Counted from the stretch's first letter, positions 42,771 through 54,335 are shown. The stretch: 64,000 nt of DNA from Aphanomyces cochlioides (GCA_019828595.1 JAHQRK010000017.1:1426001-1490000), one strand, 5' to 3'. Numbers and translations are program-made. Notes: a model not told the origin generated them from the sequence alone.

Positions 42771-43042
42771 AGGAGGAAAGGTCATACTTCGACTGCGCTG
42801 GTTCATAATTGACCCACATGATTCTATCTTGTGGCTCGGAGAAACATTGCCAAAGACTGGTACCAAGTTTGTGATGTCCCCGAGACAGTCCAGGATCTGC
42901 CAGTCGATTCGGATTCTTTTCCGTCTGACTGCGACAGTGCAAGGTTGATTGATCGAGAATTTGAGCGACGATACCTCTTGTCATTGCCGAATTCACCTCC
43001 AATGAAGACAATGTCCGTTGACAAAGCTCAGACATTCTACAG

Positions 43043-44222
43043 TATATTCAAGCAAAGAGTCGGTACTGCCGAACGCAAGCCGCGTTAAGCGAATGGGAAC
43101 TTGCGAACGCTGAGTTTAAGCCTTGGGATCCCACCTACTTGCGACTCCACCAATCGCTCTATCGGGCGGAGCTGGCATGGCAAGATGCACGTGAGGAGTC
43201 TCGGGTCGTTGAGACCAAAGGTAAGCTTCATCGGACACTACCTTGCATTCATGAATCAAAATAGACTCGGAATCTCAAGTCGCTATCATTCACAAGGCGA
43301 AATGGCGATATGACAAAGTTCGTGAGGGATTGACCGAATGGGAGCATGACCACCCTAGTTTCAAGGCATGGAATGTTCAACACATCCAGTTGCAGATGCT
43401 TCTCGTTGACATGGAGAATCGGTGGAAGAAGGTCCAAGAAGATGCTGGGGTTGTTTGATAGCAGTCGTATGTGTTGCAGATTGCTCCATCTCACAAATTA
43501 CGTAGAATCGGTGGATCGTACTGCTACCCGGAATGCCATTAAAAATGCAAGGCGGCTTCATGATCATGTTTCTCATGCATTATATGAGTGGCGGTTGGAG
43601 CATCCAAACAACGATGTTCTCGATCCCGAGTACGAACTGTTGGGTGAGCTTCTTACAGGAGCTGAACAAAGATTGATGGCAGCTCAGGAGGATGTTAAGT
43701 TATTCTTCGAAAGCTCAGGTACATGTTGCCGTATTCTCTATCGACTAACTGAGTGTAGGCTCGAAGTATAGTGACATTGAAGAGTCTTGCACAAAATTCT
43801 TGGATGCAATCGCAAGCAAGTTCGCAGAGTTATACGACTTTCCTCGCGAATTTGAGGACTTTGCGATTGTGGAAGACGTGTTTCGAGCGATCGAAAGCGA
43901 CTCGTGGACACCGAAATCAGCCGACCAAGTTTCGTTGCCAGAGTTTTATTCCGACGAGGAGTGGCAAGCTTTGCGAACATTGCTGGAAGATACAACCGAT
44001 CTCAGGAACAAGAATCGAAAACCCTTTCAGAACAGCCGCGGGGAGATCGTCGTTGTGCTGCCTCATGATGGTTTTGAAAATTATTGCCATGTCATGAAGA
44101 AAGTTGCTCAAATTTGTGCTTCATGGGGTGATGACGGCGATTGGGATCCCAACGCTCTTGTTTTAATTGATGAGCAAGATCTTGGCTTCGCAAGCACTTC
44201 GTTGAATGACCAACAACAATAG
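43043..44222 (+). CDS. Helical-repeat protein, unknown function (5' end unresolved)
   Basis: A gene of at least four exons: 43043-43220, 43265 to about 43470, about 43515-43718 and 43759-44222, with introns of 40-45 nt. Each of the first three exons encodes a related unit of about 60 residues with the pattern A..A...L.EWE..HP....D..Y..L..LL..AE.RW..AQEE, for example LSEWELANAEFKPWDPTY, LTEWEHDHPSFKAWNVQH and LYEWRLEHPNNDVLDPEY. The fourth exon gives a distinct C-terminal domain (GEIVVVLPHDGFENYCHVMK, SWGDDGDWDPNALVLIDE). A GGGG at 43447-43450 puts exon 2 one base out of frame with exon 3; the paralogue at 63.9 kb suggests one G too many. No signal peptide is seen. The upstream ORF at 42831-43088 is in another frame. 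Confidence 0.65.
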
Positions 44223-45487
44223 TTTTGCAAGGAGTAATTTGAATTCATGAATCTCTGCCATTGAGTCCTCCAAATGATTCCTTGGCAGCGAGGGAATACT
44301 TGAGTTTTCTGTTTGTAGCGTGTGATGACAGAAAATAGCGATAACGACATATAAAGAGCTTGGTTCGTGGATGTGAATAACCATTCTGACGTTGAAATTG
44401 AAGGAGCAGCCAGCAATGACGTCGTGATAGAACTACTCGGAGCTCAATGAGCTGATGCGATATTGAAAATGCAATCTGCTTCCTGGAATTGTCATCACCA
44501 GTAGTCGTTGTGACAGGGTGATGCAATCTGAACTTGGAGATTGCAGGTTCGAGTCGTGGCATTTGCATCGTGCGTGTTGTACTTTTTGAAACTTGTCATG
44601 TGTCGCCACTGTAGCTTTGGTATCGTGTTATTTGACGTTATAAGTAGTCACAACAACATCTTAAGCTGACATTTTCTTCCTTGAAGAAATACCAGAATAT
44701 CAGATTGGGACAACCAACATACCCAAATAATGGGTCACGAAAATCCTAGACAACAAAAATGTTGTCAAAAGTGACAAAACCTCTTGGCAATCAATTGTCC
44801 ACGTCGATAGCAGCAATGTCGTTTATGCATCGATTGAGTATGCGGTCGACATGGTTTTGGTCAATGGATCGCATGGAAACTCGCAAAAATATTTTCGTCA
44901 TCTGATCGGACAGAGTCATGGACACCCGCAGACTGCTTGCAGAAGCCATTAGCGACCGAAATGACCGTTCAATTGGACAGCAAAGCGTAGCGTGTTAAGT
45001 AATTGCCCGAACTTGCCCACCCCCGGTTGAACGACAAATCTCGGGTGCATTTGAAGCCAACTGCTGGTTGGGAGGTTGTAAATAATATGAGTCCATAATT
45101 TGAGCCAAATATCACAGGAGATTGTCGAGGCTTGCCAAGCAATCAATTGAATGAGCACAGGAATACGTTTGACCACCCAGCTACTCTTCGATCTAATTTT
45201 GCAGACTTGGACAGACAGGAAAATTGGTATTGGAGGAGCAATGCATTAAAAGCGAGACAGATTCTTCAAACGCTTGATCGGTCTGCTTATCCAAGATTCA
45301 ATAATTCAGCTGCCTACAACATAACCTGTATGTCTCTCTGCGTCGAAGGTGGCTATAATTAAAATATGACGAACACATTTCACTGCTTCGAAGGTGGTTT
45401 TGAATGTTTGCCATAACTCTGCGTTTGATTGCTTGTAGTTGAACATTAGCTGGAGTGCCTTCTTGTACCACTAAACTGTGTGAGCGC
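44223..45487. other. 1.26-kb region without a supported gene
   Basis: Only short ORFs. A GGTTCGAGTC B-box-like motif at about 44546 lacks a convincing partner A-box. The part next to 45487 may include the last exon of the TPR gene. Confidence 0.4.
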
Positions 45488-46315
45488 TCAATGAGCTGAA
45501 AATTGTACCTGCAAACTGCTCTCACCACAATTATTGTGTTCGAGCTCCACAGCCATATTGTGGTAGGCAATAGCAAGTGCAATTATCTTTTCTTCCTTGG
45601 TTTTTGCATCCAGTATATCACCATAGTCAGTGTCGTCTTCCACTTGACCAACCACGAGCTCTTCTTGTGCATGAAAAATCGCAGATTGCGCGTGTTTCAA
45701 AGCAACCGTATGACTAAACAGAGTGACCAACTTAGCACAGCATAGTGTGATGACACTTACTGTCCCATTTGCGATTCGATTGCACAAAGGTTGAGGAATG
45801 TGATGGATACATTCTTGATGTGTGTGGTGACAGCACCAATATCTGCAGCCGCATGCAAGTATTTCAATGCGTGCTTCACTTTGTTCAAACTAGATTGGTG
45901 TGGCTTCATGTATGAAGAAGATGCTTACCGGCGATAGCAACACCCCAAGTTGTTGTACGTGAGAATCTGCAGTGACTCCGTGTTGGCAAATTTATCGGAG
46001 TTTGCCAAACGCAGCGCTTTCTTCAGTACATCCAACGCAGTGACATGATCGTGTCCGAGAAGCATCATCGCGTGTTGATTATATAACATGACAACTTCTT
46101 GGAGCATTCGCTGGACATCAGGGTGCTATTAGCGCAGATACAGCATTATTGCGAAGACAACTGGCACGTACGTGTCGCCCGAGGAGACGGAGCTGAAGCA
46201 TGAGTCCCTGTTCCAAGCACCCAATGGCTTCGAGGTCCATGTGTTTCTGCTTCAGGCGACCTGCCATCTCATGTACCATGTCAAGCAACGAACCGTTGCT
46301 TGCACTCGAATTCAT
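45488..46315 (-). CDS. TPR-repeat protein
   Basis: Scaffold-type helical repeat protein. Four exons (46315-46172, 46125-45929, 45889-45761, 45713-45488) with GT-AG introns of 40-47 nt join in phase to 231 codons. TPR-like helix pairs are clear: AIGCLEQGLMLQLRLLGR, VVMLYNQHAMMLLGHDHVTA, SLQILTYNNLGCCYRR, KHALKYLHAAADIG, NVSITFLNLCAIESQ, TVALKHAQSAIFHAQEEL and IIALAIAYHNMAVELEHNN. Start and end are tentative: the frame is open upstream of the ATG at 46315, and a donor-like GTACAA after SSLQ suggests one more short 3' exon. It lies directly downstream of Kae1 on the same strand. Fragments of a paralogue occur at 63 kb. Confidence 0.6.
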
Positions 46316-46742
46316 CGCATGGATGTTGGCGCGTATTGTCTCTATCCGTTTCAACCAGATTGGAGTCGAAGCCGTCAAACATTTGCTGGAGGTGTAAAGG
46401 AACAATGGTACACGCTTGTCTGCTCATGAATTCGCAATGTCTTCGGCGGCAAGAGGAATCCACAACCTTCAAATCAGGTGTAGGTTGCAAACGAAGCACT
46501 ATTTATGATCAGGAGACGTTGACAATGTGGTCGAATGAAAACGGCGCGATCAACATCGCCCAAGGAAAGAAAGCTGATAAAACCAGGATTTCGTCAATGT
46601 TCCGCTTGAGCCGGAAGTCGCAAGAATTCACAAGAAAATGCACCAAAGACCTTGTGACAGAGAAAATCCGACTGCACTTCCAGCAATCGAAGAGTTGCGG
46701 GTGGTGTGAAATAAACATTGGATATGGTTTCATTCACACAAG

Positions 46743-47993
46743 TTAACTCGAGCGCCATATCACATCCACTTCATCCGTGCGGAATCTAAACATGAGTGTC
46801 AAAAGGGACAAGTGGAAACGATCATCACCTTTGGGTGCAAGTGGATTCAGCAAGTGGAGTCGGACCAACAGTTTGGAATTGCAGCGCACCAGCTTGGGCA
46901 ATCATCGCGCCGTTGTCAATGCAGTAACGGTGGTCCATGGCGCAGACGCGACCACCACGTTCTTTGGCCATGATGCCCATCATTTCTTGCAGCCGTTTGT
47001 TGCAGCCGACACCTCCCACAATCAGGACTTCGGTTTGGCCACAATGCGCCATTGCTCGTTCTGTGATTTCAACCTACAGAGTGCTTCAGCTGAAAGAGTT
47101 TAGTAATGGTATTACGAGCATGGCAAAGATTGTTTCCTGGAGAGAATAGCACAAGTCAGCCTTGGTGCACTCTCCAGACGCTAGCTTGACCCTAACGAGG
47201 ATGTGAGGGACGGCAAACTTTTTGATTTCTACTTGGCCTCATTCTCGATGAATGATAGCAATCCTGAGAAGGAGACGTCCATGCCTTTGACAACGTAAGG
47301 AAGCTCAATGTACTTGTTGCCTCTACAATCCAAGTGAGACTTTTCTTGGATGTTCTTCGCACTCTTTGGCCAGCTGCTCAATGTTGTAGCCTGGGCTTGG
47401 GTCATTTGACAAGTTCAAGACACGAGCTATATAAAAGGATCAGAGCAAGTGATTGTGTTGAGCGTACCAAATCGATCGAGACAGTTCCCGACCGCAATAT
47501 CAATGGTTTCACCAAAAATACGATACTTCTGCATGCTGTACGAGATGACTTGTGTATTGCCACCACTAACGTATAGAACGACTGGGTTTTCGCTCTTTGT
47601 GACGGCGCGGCCCATCTCAATATGCCCGACGCAATGATTCACTGCGACTAGAGGTTTCTTCCACAGCAGCGAAAGCATTCGAGCCCCGACAGCTGCCGAT
47701 CGAAGCGGTGCACCCATGCCTGGTCCTTTGGTATAGCAAATGCAGTGAATTTGGTATGGCTTAATCTTGGCTTGCGAGAGAGCGAGACGTACCAACGGCG
47801 CAAAGTGAATTTGGTGATGCCATGCAGTTTCGCGCGGGAGGAAACCCTGGCCAGCTGGCGGGATGTATGTCTTTCGTGGGTTGCTCAGAATCTCACAACT
47901 GCCATCAGGATGCAGAATCAAGACGCCAACGCCGAGTTTGTTGGCGCTGCCTTCAACCCCGAGCGCATATACCGGTGTCTTGCTTCCACTCAT
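46743..47993 (-). CDS. KAE1: tRNA N6-adenosine threonylcarbamoyltransferase, Kae1/OSGEP
   Basis: Catalytic subunit of the KEOPS complex: transfers the threonylcarbamoyl group to A37 of ANN-decoding tRNAs (t6A), in cytosol and nucleus. Six exons (47993-47468, 47426-47363, 47322-47233, 47191-47116, 47073-46829, 46785-46743) with introns of 36-43 nt close to 347 codons, the normal length. Key parts: [22 protein letters not shown], the metal-binding HCVGHIEMG, the nucleotide-binding [10 protein letters not shown] and [34 protein letters not shown], and the late metal ligand in [12 protein letters not shown], ending [16 protein letters not shown]. No mitochondrial presequence is seen, so it is the cytosolic type rather than Qri7. 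The start [19 protein letters not shown] fits the family. Confidence 0.95.
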
Positions 47994-48042
47994 CTTGATC
48001 GGTCGAGAACAGGAAAAACCTCTAATTGTCCAACACGAATAA

Positions 48043-48300
48043 GGGCCCGTCTGGATGCCACCTATTATTGAGATAATTCGCAATATTTTGATCAATTATT
48101 GCATAATTTTGATTATCGCATAATGCACTGTCTGGATGCCAAATATTGCATAAATTTTATTGCAATAATTTATTTCAAAACAGGCCAAATATGCAATAAA
48201 TAATATTCTCCTCAAAGTAGAATATTTTCCCCAATATCGCATAATCCACACAAATTCCCAATGGTTATTTTATTTTCGTGGGAATCCAGACAGTCCGAAA
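48043..48300. mobile_element. Nested Harbinger-type MITE sequences
   Basis: TAA-GGGCCCGTCTGGATGCC at 48040-48059 matches the end of the MITE at 35549. A second end of the same kind (CTGTCTGGATGCCA, about 48129) lies in the same orientation, and GGAATCCAGACAG at about 48281-48293 closes it inverted. This suggests one copy inserted into another. The stretch is AT-rich and non-coding. Confidence 0.5.
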
Positions 48301-48513
48301 TTTTAATTATCGTGATATTATAATACGTGGTTTGTATTATTTTGACCAAAATACAAAATATCACATAACGAATTTTCACAATATTTTTTACGAGTTGTTG
48401 TCGATGCTCAATCAAATTTCAAATCAACCAATTATTCATCGAGACAACCGATTCAAACTTTCAAATTTCGTTTGAAAATTCGCAGATAACACACTTGTAA
48501 CATTGATTTTGAC

Positions 48514-49440
48514 ATGGAGCATCCGAGACGCTTTGTTCGACTCACTGCCAAGCAAAAGTACGACATATACACTCATCACAAGACCAACCCAGGACTGACG
48601 AATGCTCAGTTGGCTCATTGGGCAACTGAGAAGATGCATTTACATCAATGCCCATCTGAACGTACGATTGCTCGAATGTTGAAGAATCCACAAAGTTCCG
48701 AAGTCCCGTCGGTTGTTTGGCGAAGCCGCCTCAGTGGATGAAGTCGCTCTCATCGAAGGACGGAAGCGGTGTCTTGAAATGATGTCTGACTACTACTCAC
48801 GAGATATCTTCAACTTCGATGAAAGCGCCTTCTTCTACTGTATGGCACCTGGTCGCGCGATATCAAAGAAGACTATGAGTGGAAGGAAGCTTGTCAAGAA
48901 ACGACTTACAATGGCGATTGCGACCAATTGCGATGGCTCGGACAAGATGCCATTGTTCTTCATCGGGCATTTCAAGTCTCCACGCTGTTTCAAGGGCTCC
49001 TGCCCTAACGTCCTGGGTCTTGAATACAAGAACAGCAAGAAGGGTTGGATGAACACGAGCCTGTTCAATTCGTGGCTGCGTCAATTCAATGTGGATATGC
49101 GAGAGAAGAGTCGCCACGTGTTGTTGCTTGTGGACAACGCTTCTCCTCACAAGGTTGAAGAACCTATGTCCAATGTGAAGGTCGCCTATCTACCACCAAA
49201 CACTACATCGCATCTTCAACCTTTGGATGGTGGGATAATTGCTGCCCTCAAGAAGCATGCATATAAAGAAGCTACAGTGTCAAGACGTTGCTGTGAAATT
49301 CGACGCCCTCCGCCGCAAGCACTGTCATTTGGGCTCCAAGCCAAGTCAAAAGGAGGTAGCAGATCTCTTTGTCGTTGATGTATTGGTAGCTATGAGATGG
49401 GCCCAGGCTGCTTGGGAACGCGTTTCTTCAACAACAATCA
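48514..49440 (+). pseudogene. Second pogo/Tigger-like transposase, broken
   Basis: The N-terminal helix-turn-helix (MEHPRRFVRLTAKQKYDIYT, LTNAQLAHWATEKM, ERTIARMLK) starts at 48514. After about 70 codons it shifts frame directly into the catalytic part (FNFDESAFFYCMAPGRAIS, LLLVDNASPH, HLQPLDGGIIAALKKHAY), omitting the usual linker between them, so an internal deletion is likely. A third frame carries the tail (DVAVKFDALRRKHCHLG, VLVAMRWAQAAWERV). All three catalytic Asp residues are still present. It is related to, but clearly diverged from, the intact pogo transposase at 8.9 kb. No terminal repeats were identified. Confidence 0.8.
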
Positions 49441-50549
49441 ATAATTGTTGAAAGCATACGCTGATTGTTGAAGACGATTTGTCTGAAGCAACTGACTTGA
49501 TCAATGGCTTGTCTCTAGCACCTTCTAGTGTCCGAATTTTGTCAACATGTTGAAAGCGATACCTTCCGATTCGATGACCTTTTATATTCTAACACATTGT
49601 GTTTCAAGGCCTCTCATATTTCAGCCTATCATATGATATATGTTCCTTTCATTTTATATAGTATAACATTCATATTATCTTTCACAATACATCAAAATTG
49701 ATGATTTTCCCGCTTAGTAAATTTAATTCCAATTCTCGAATCACTTATTCATAATCAAACTATATTATTTTATGCAAGTCTTGCCAAAAGTGATACATGG
49801 GTGTGCTCTTCATTTGGCCAATCACAATGAAGTACAGCTGTACGTGTATTTTTACGAGTCCTCTGTACAGTACTATCATACAGTGATCCCCCGAGATTGC
49901 AACGCTCTGATTCAATAATTTATTACAGGTTATAGAATATTGTGACTTCATAAACATTCATTTATACAGGGAATAGTGGTTCAATTTGGGACCACAATTT
50001 CTCTGAAAATTTATCTAATATTGATTCTTAAGGTACCTAGTGTTTGTGGGTGTTGTTGCAAATCTCGGGGGATGACTGCAGTAAAGATGAACTCGCATAC
50101 GGTCTCTTCTTACACCAATCAGAGACGAGTATTACTGGTAACGTCATCATTACGTCATCATTGGTTTCGAATCGGGCAGCCAATGAAATTGAAGTATCTG
50201 TGCCCAGCTCCAGCACCTTCTGGTGGTTTCTGCTCTCATTCATTGGCTGAAAAATTTCGCTTTTTCTGGAACTAAATTTTTGACTTTTACTTCAAAAATG
50301 ATAAATTACAGAAAAGGACGAGTTCAATTTTTCACACTGAGCAAAAATCGCCGAGGCTCCGACACAGTAAGATCAGATTGAAGTTCCATGTCATCTTGAA
50401 ACTGAATACTAATGATATATAAAATACCAGGTTTGTTTATCTTTCATTGAAATGTCATTGACTTTGAAGCAGGATACAAACCAAAACACAGTGAGCTGAC
50501 TGCATTGATAGGCTTGCCGAGTGTCTACCCAATTAATCCAGCAATGAAG
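49441..50549. other. Unassigned region
   Basis: AT-rich spacer with short ORFs only. Confidence 0.4.
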
Positions 50550-50828
50550 TTAGGCCGTACCACGCTGGTGCAAAATGTCGATGCACCACTCTTCCAATTG
50601 CAAGTGAGACCAAAAGTGGCATTCAGCGATCGAATACCCGGCTAAGTCGCTCGTCTGCTCGATATGTACTGTACACGTATCGTGGCTCACTAAAATTGCT
50701 TGACCACGATGTAACATGCTGCCATAGTGCACAATCACCAAAGCTCGCTGGAGAAAGTCGTCAGTTGGTGATGGAATCCGAATCCGGCCATCGATAACCC
50801 TCAGTTGATCTTTCGATGTCCATAGCAC
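50550..50828 (-). pseudogene. Ty3/gypsy integrase zinc-binding fragment
   Basis: The reverse ORF reads LWTSKDQLRVIDGRIRIPS, then FLQRALVIVHYGSMLHRG, the pattern of the H2C2 zinc-binding region at the start of gypsy integrases (product release segment, then HxxxxHxG). The catalytic core and the rest of pol are missing. It is an isolated retroelement scrap. Confidence 0.45.
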
Positions 50829-50853
50829 ACTCGTCGGTCATCGCTCCAAAGCT

Positions 50854-51178
50854 TACCACGTGTGTTAAGCCGCGGATGTACTCTGGCCTATGTTTAAAAC
50901 ACGAAAATATTCGAATCACATTCATGTGATCGTAGTACATCCGAAAATCAACACGTCATATAAAAATAGATCGGATTCTCACATGAACCACAATCGGGTT
51001 GATAAAAACTAGGACTAACCACGCGTGTCTTGACGCGGATGTACTCTGGCCTATGTTTAACACACGAAAATATTCGAATCACATTCATGTGGTCGTAGTA
51101 CATCCGAAAATCAACACGTCACATAAAAATAGATCAGATTCTCACATGAACCACAATCGGTTAGATAAGAACTAGGAC
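50854..51178. repeat. Two tandem copies of a 162-bp unit
   Basis: Copy 1 (50854-51015) and copy 2 (51016-51178) are about 90% identical. Each includes GCGGATGTACTCTGGCCTAT, AAAATATTCGAATCACATTC and ATGAACCACAATCGG. Within each copy, GGATGTACT and AGTACATCC form an inverted pair about 60 bp apart. There is no coding potential. Confidence 0.85.
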
Positions 51179-51985
51179 TTCTGAGCACCAGTAAGCATTC
51201 CACATTGGCAAGCATACATACCCGTGCGACTGATCTTGGACCGATTGCGTTTCTCCCAAGTCTCCAACCTATGTATGATGATAGACAACATCGATCTCTT
51301 GCATCTCTGACAGCGCACAACGCGAAGTCAGTGCGTGAAGTAAATCCATCCTTGGGCGTCATCCGCAATGGCTTGCCCTTAGGAGGGGTTGCGACCCGTT
51401 GTAGTTGAGTCGTCAGGTGTGGAATTTGACCTGCACTCTCCACATATTGACTGCATGTTTATGGGATACCTTTCTTCACAGAATTCACCCCATCGCTTGA
51501 AGAGATTCTTGTTACTCGTCCTTTGCTGTCGGTAGATCTAGAATGCTACCAGTTAGTATTGTCAGCGAGTCAAACCGACTCGAGTCGAACCTGGTCAACC
51601 TGAGTTGACCCGCGACGGGTTGCACATGGTACCCAGGCCGATTAAGTCGACGCTCTGTTTGACCCTGGTCAACTCAAGTCGACTCGAGTCGGCATCGACA
51701 TGTCCTTCAATTGGTCATAAACATAGATTCCAGCATTTATTCTTCATGAAACCACAACTTGCGACAGTTCGTAGAGTAAATCGATGTCTTGGGAAGGCGC
51801 AACTGGTGAACGGGGCTTAGATCGCGTGAGTTCTCAATGTTTATTCGTGGCCATAACCCAAGTGAGCCGTTCAGATCTTAGACTCAAAGATGGTTTGCTC
51901 ACCCGTGTGAACGAATGAACAAGAGCAATGACGAGGTATCACAAGGGAACGGAACAATTGACAAATTTTCCCGCGGGTTGCGTGC
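51179..51985. other. Unassigned region with GACTCGAGTC-type repeats
   Basis: Repeated short words of the type GACTCGAGTCGA and GGTCAAC occur at 51570-51690 and again at 52125-52250, on both sides of the hAT scrap; they may be diverged subterminal repeats of that element. No gene. Confidence 0.35.
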
Positions 51986-52171
51986 ATGGCACATGAGTAT
52001 CTCAGGCTGACATTAACCTCAGTCCCAAGCGAGTCTGCATTTTCCATGGCTGGTCAAACTGGTCAAACTGTCGACAAACGACACCCTCAACTTGGAGACG
52101 ATTCGGTAGAAATGATTTGTGAGCTTCAGTCGAACTCGGGTTCAACTCGGATTCGACCCGAGTCGTATTAA
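51986..52171 (+). pseudogene. hAT transposase C-terminal fragment
   Basis: The short ORF contains EYLRLTLTSVPSESAFSMAG and QLGDDSVEMICELQS, the hAT C-terminal dimerisation signature (SVPSERxFS...). The upstream part of the transposase is absent or unreadable. Repeats of GTCGACTC-type words surround it. Confidence 0.6.
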
Positions 52172-52828
52172 GTCGGTCAACTTGCAACTCATGATCAACC
52201 TGCTCACAGTTTCCCAAACTCGACTCAACCAAAACAACCGAGTTGACAACACTACTACCAGTATATAACTGTGTTTCTTAGTTTGACCAAATAGAAACGA
52301 CAGAAGAATTAACAGTGTAAAGTACAAATGGGACAATGTACATTCGAATTCGCTTTTCTCTCTGAGTTCCTCGTTCCATGGTAGACTTCTGGGGGGATTG
52401 ACTTTTAGATTACAATTGAATACACGAAATGAGCTGGAGAGGTGTGTCAGGGTAAGATAAATCGCCATATACTTCTGTATTATCTCATGTTTTGTTTTTG
52501 GACTTATTGTTTGCACCAATACTAGGTTATTAGCTAAAAAATTTCGACAATAGTGAATATAAGCATACACATAAAGGTAAACTGTCAATTAAGATAACTG
52601 TGTATGTGTATTGTGATGTTTACGATCACTATTTCCCATTGACTGATACATTTGAAAATACGTTAAAATAATGGACTCTGAACCACACACAAATTTTATT
52701 GTAATCATCAAGGTCATGTAAATTATACTATAATTCTATACGGTTTATGAGTATAAATTTTGAGAGTTGTGGTCGTTGCATGTTTCGGAATGTTTTCTGT
52801 ACATTCGCTTCTCCATCGGTGTCGTGTG

Positions 52829-53203
52829 ATGAGCGACGTCCCATTTCTCTCCACTGCTGAACTTGCTGCTATTGATAGCGCATACGTGTCTGGTGAAGGG
52901 GATTTTCACCCTGAGGTGTTGGAGTGGATAGGTCAGATGGAACACCGCTTCGAGCAGCACTCCCAGGGAGCCTCGATGCAACGCGTTCGTCTATATTCTA
53001 GCTCAGTTGTGCGAAATTTTAAGGAACCCTCCCTCAAAATGCAAGAAGTGGGCGAGTCCAAACGACCATCTAAAGACAATCCAGCTCGTACAACTCCTGT
53101 GGAATGTGAAGTGGAACAACAGTTGGCCGCAAAAGATTATGACGCGAAGGGTATTTTTCCACCAGGAACGTCGTCGACACCTCCAAAAAGAAGTCTCCGA
53201 TGA
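52829..53203 (+). CDS. Unknown ORF next to the Harbinger-like cluster
   Basis: 124 codons from the ATG at 52829 (MSDVPFLSTAELAAIDSAYV). An acidic helical N-terminus (EVLEWIGQMEHRFEQHSQG) is followed by a basic, Pro/Lys/Ser-rich C-terminus. The frame is also open to 52760. No family is recognised. Its position beside the Ulp1 protease and the Harbinger transposase suggests an accessory protein of the same element, but this is inference. Confidence 0.4.
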   Translation: MSDVPFLSTAELAAIDSAYVSGEGDFHPEVLEWIGQMEHRFEQHSQGASMQRVRLYSSSVVRNFKEPSLKMQEVGESKRPSKDNPARTTPVECEVEQQLAAKDYDAKGIFPPGTSSTPPKRSLR

Positions 53204-53414
53204 ACAAAAGTCCCTGTTAAGTATAGTCAGTAAGTTTGTTTTCTCTCATAGTGTTTTTTCTATCATACAGACTTTTTTCTGTCAAAAGGATCATAGATGA
53301 TTTTAATGGTCAGTGGCGTTCCAGGTCAGCGAAACTCAAATTGGTCAATTCAAATTAACACAGCGATTATATTCTAAGCTCGATCCAATCACAATTGCTA
53401 TGCGACGTACGATG

Positions 53415-54335
53415 TCAAGGACGGTACAGCTCCGTGAAAAAATCAAATTGCTCCAACAATTGTAACCGATAAGCATTGGCTGCAGCACTATCGTAATACA
53501 TTAAATGAGGATTCTCTGTCTCATCATATTGTGCAACAACATCAAGGTTTCTCACAGCATGCAGAGCGTTGAGTAATACAAAAACACCGCAGTCATACCC
53601 ATTATCTTGTTGAGGGACACGAATTCTGATTTGTTGCGGTTGATGACAAGCACTGCGTTGTGGGAATACAAAGGACCACAGAGTCTGAACATACTGCACA
53701 CAATAAGCAGCCACTTGCTCCGTCGCATGAGGAATGTTGAAGGGGTTGCAGAGGGAATCGCAATGATAAAATACACAATGATCTTTTCCTGGGTGGATAA
53801 TTAGGAGTAACATCCAGTGATCACTTTGAAAAATAGGGACGAGCCACATGACCTTGCTAAACATAGCAGGATCAGTATTTGCCTCGGCTTGCCAATCACG
53901 TTGAATGTCGAGACGTGAACTACTCCATCTTGGATAGCTATACGAGTTTATCACCCGGACCGTCGGATTTTCAATCGACAAGAGAGGCATAAACATATCG
54001 ATAATGATGTCAACCAACCACTGGCGAGGAAACAAACAATGTCGAATACTTCGTGTGATATTACCAATACCTGGATATCTCATGACAACTTCATTCTCTG
54101 GGTCATGCTGCTGCTGAGGTGTTTTTAAAATTTGCACTTTTGAGGATTGAGTAATCGATAGAGGGATGGGTTTTATATTAGACTGATTTCGAGAATATGC
54201 CGTGCATTTCCCACTCTTTTTTTTTAATGCATGGCAAGTGTACGGAAAGTTATACAGTTTATTTCGAGACGTGTTTCCCACTCTCTTGCCGTATCCGTTT
54301 AATACTTTGATAACCGGGAACGCATTGCATATCAT
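53415..54335 (-). CDS. Ulp1-type (C48) cysteine protease
   Basis: Peptidase of the SUMO/NEDD8-protease clan. The catalytic set is complete: His in SDHWMLLLI, Asp in FYHCDSL, Gln in RVPQQDNGYDCGVFVL and the nucleophilic Cys in the same motif. The region ITRSIRHCLFPRQWLVDIII fits the substrate-groove start (WLxDxxI) of the domain. 306 codons from the first ATG; the 110 residues before the domain look unstructured, and an ATG at MRYPGIGNI is an alternative start. It is divergent from the Harbinger transposase with only 24 bp between start codons. Ulp1 domains occur in several DNA-transposon groups (MULEs, KDZ, CACTA), so this is probably a transposon gene. Confidence 0.8.
   Translation of the reverse strand: MICNAFPVIKVLNGYGKRVGNTSRNKLYNFPYTCHALKKKSGKCTAYSRNQSNIKPIPLSITQSSKVQILKTPQQQHDPENEVVMRYPGIGNITRSIRHCLFPRQWLVDIIIDMFMPLLSIENPTVRVINSYSYPRWSSSRLDIQRDWQAEANTDPAMFSKVMWLVPIFQSDHWMLLLIIHPGKDHCVFYHCDSLCNPFNIPHATEQVAAYCVQYVQTLWSFVFPQRSACHQPQQIRIRVPQQDNGYDCGVFVLLNALHAVRNLDVVAQYDETENPHLMYYDSAAANAYRLQLLEQFDFFTELYRP

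Noticed and set aside
42831..43088. Forward 85-codon ORF as first exon of the helical-repeat gene
   Set aside because: It is in a different frame from the following repeat unit and no splice pair was found that joins them, so the 5' end is left open.
44440..44575. Possible tRNA-derived SINE (GCTCAATGAG and GGTTCGAGTC)
   Set aside because: A-box match is poor, no tRNA fold could be drawn and no second copy was seen in the window.
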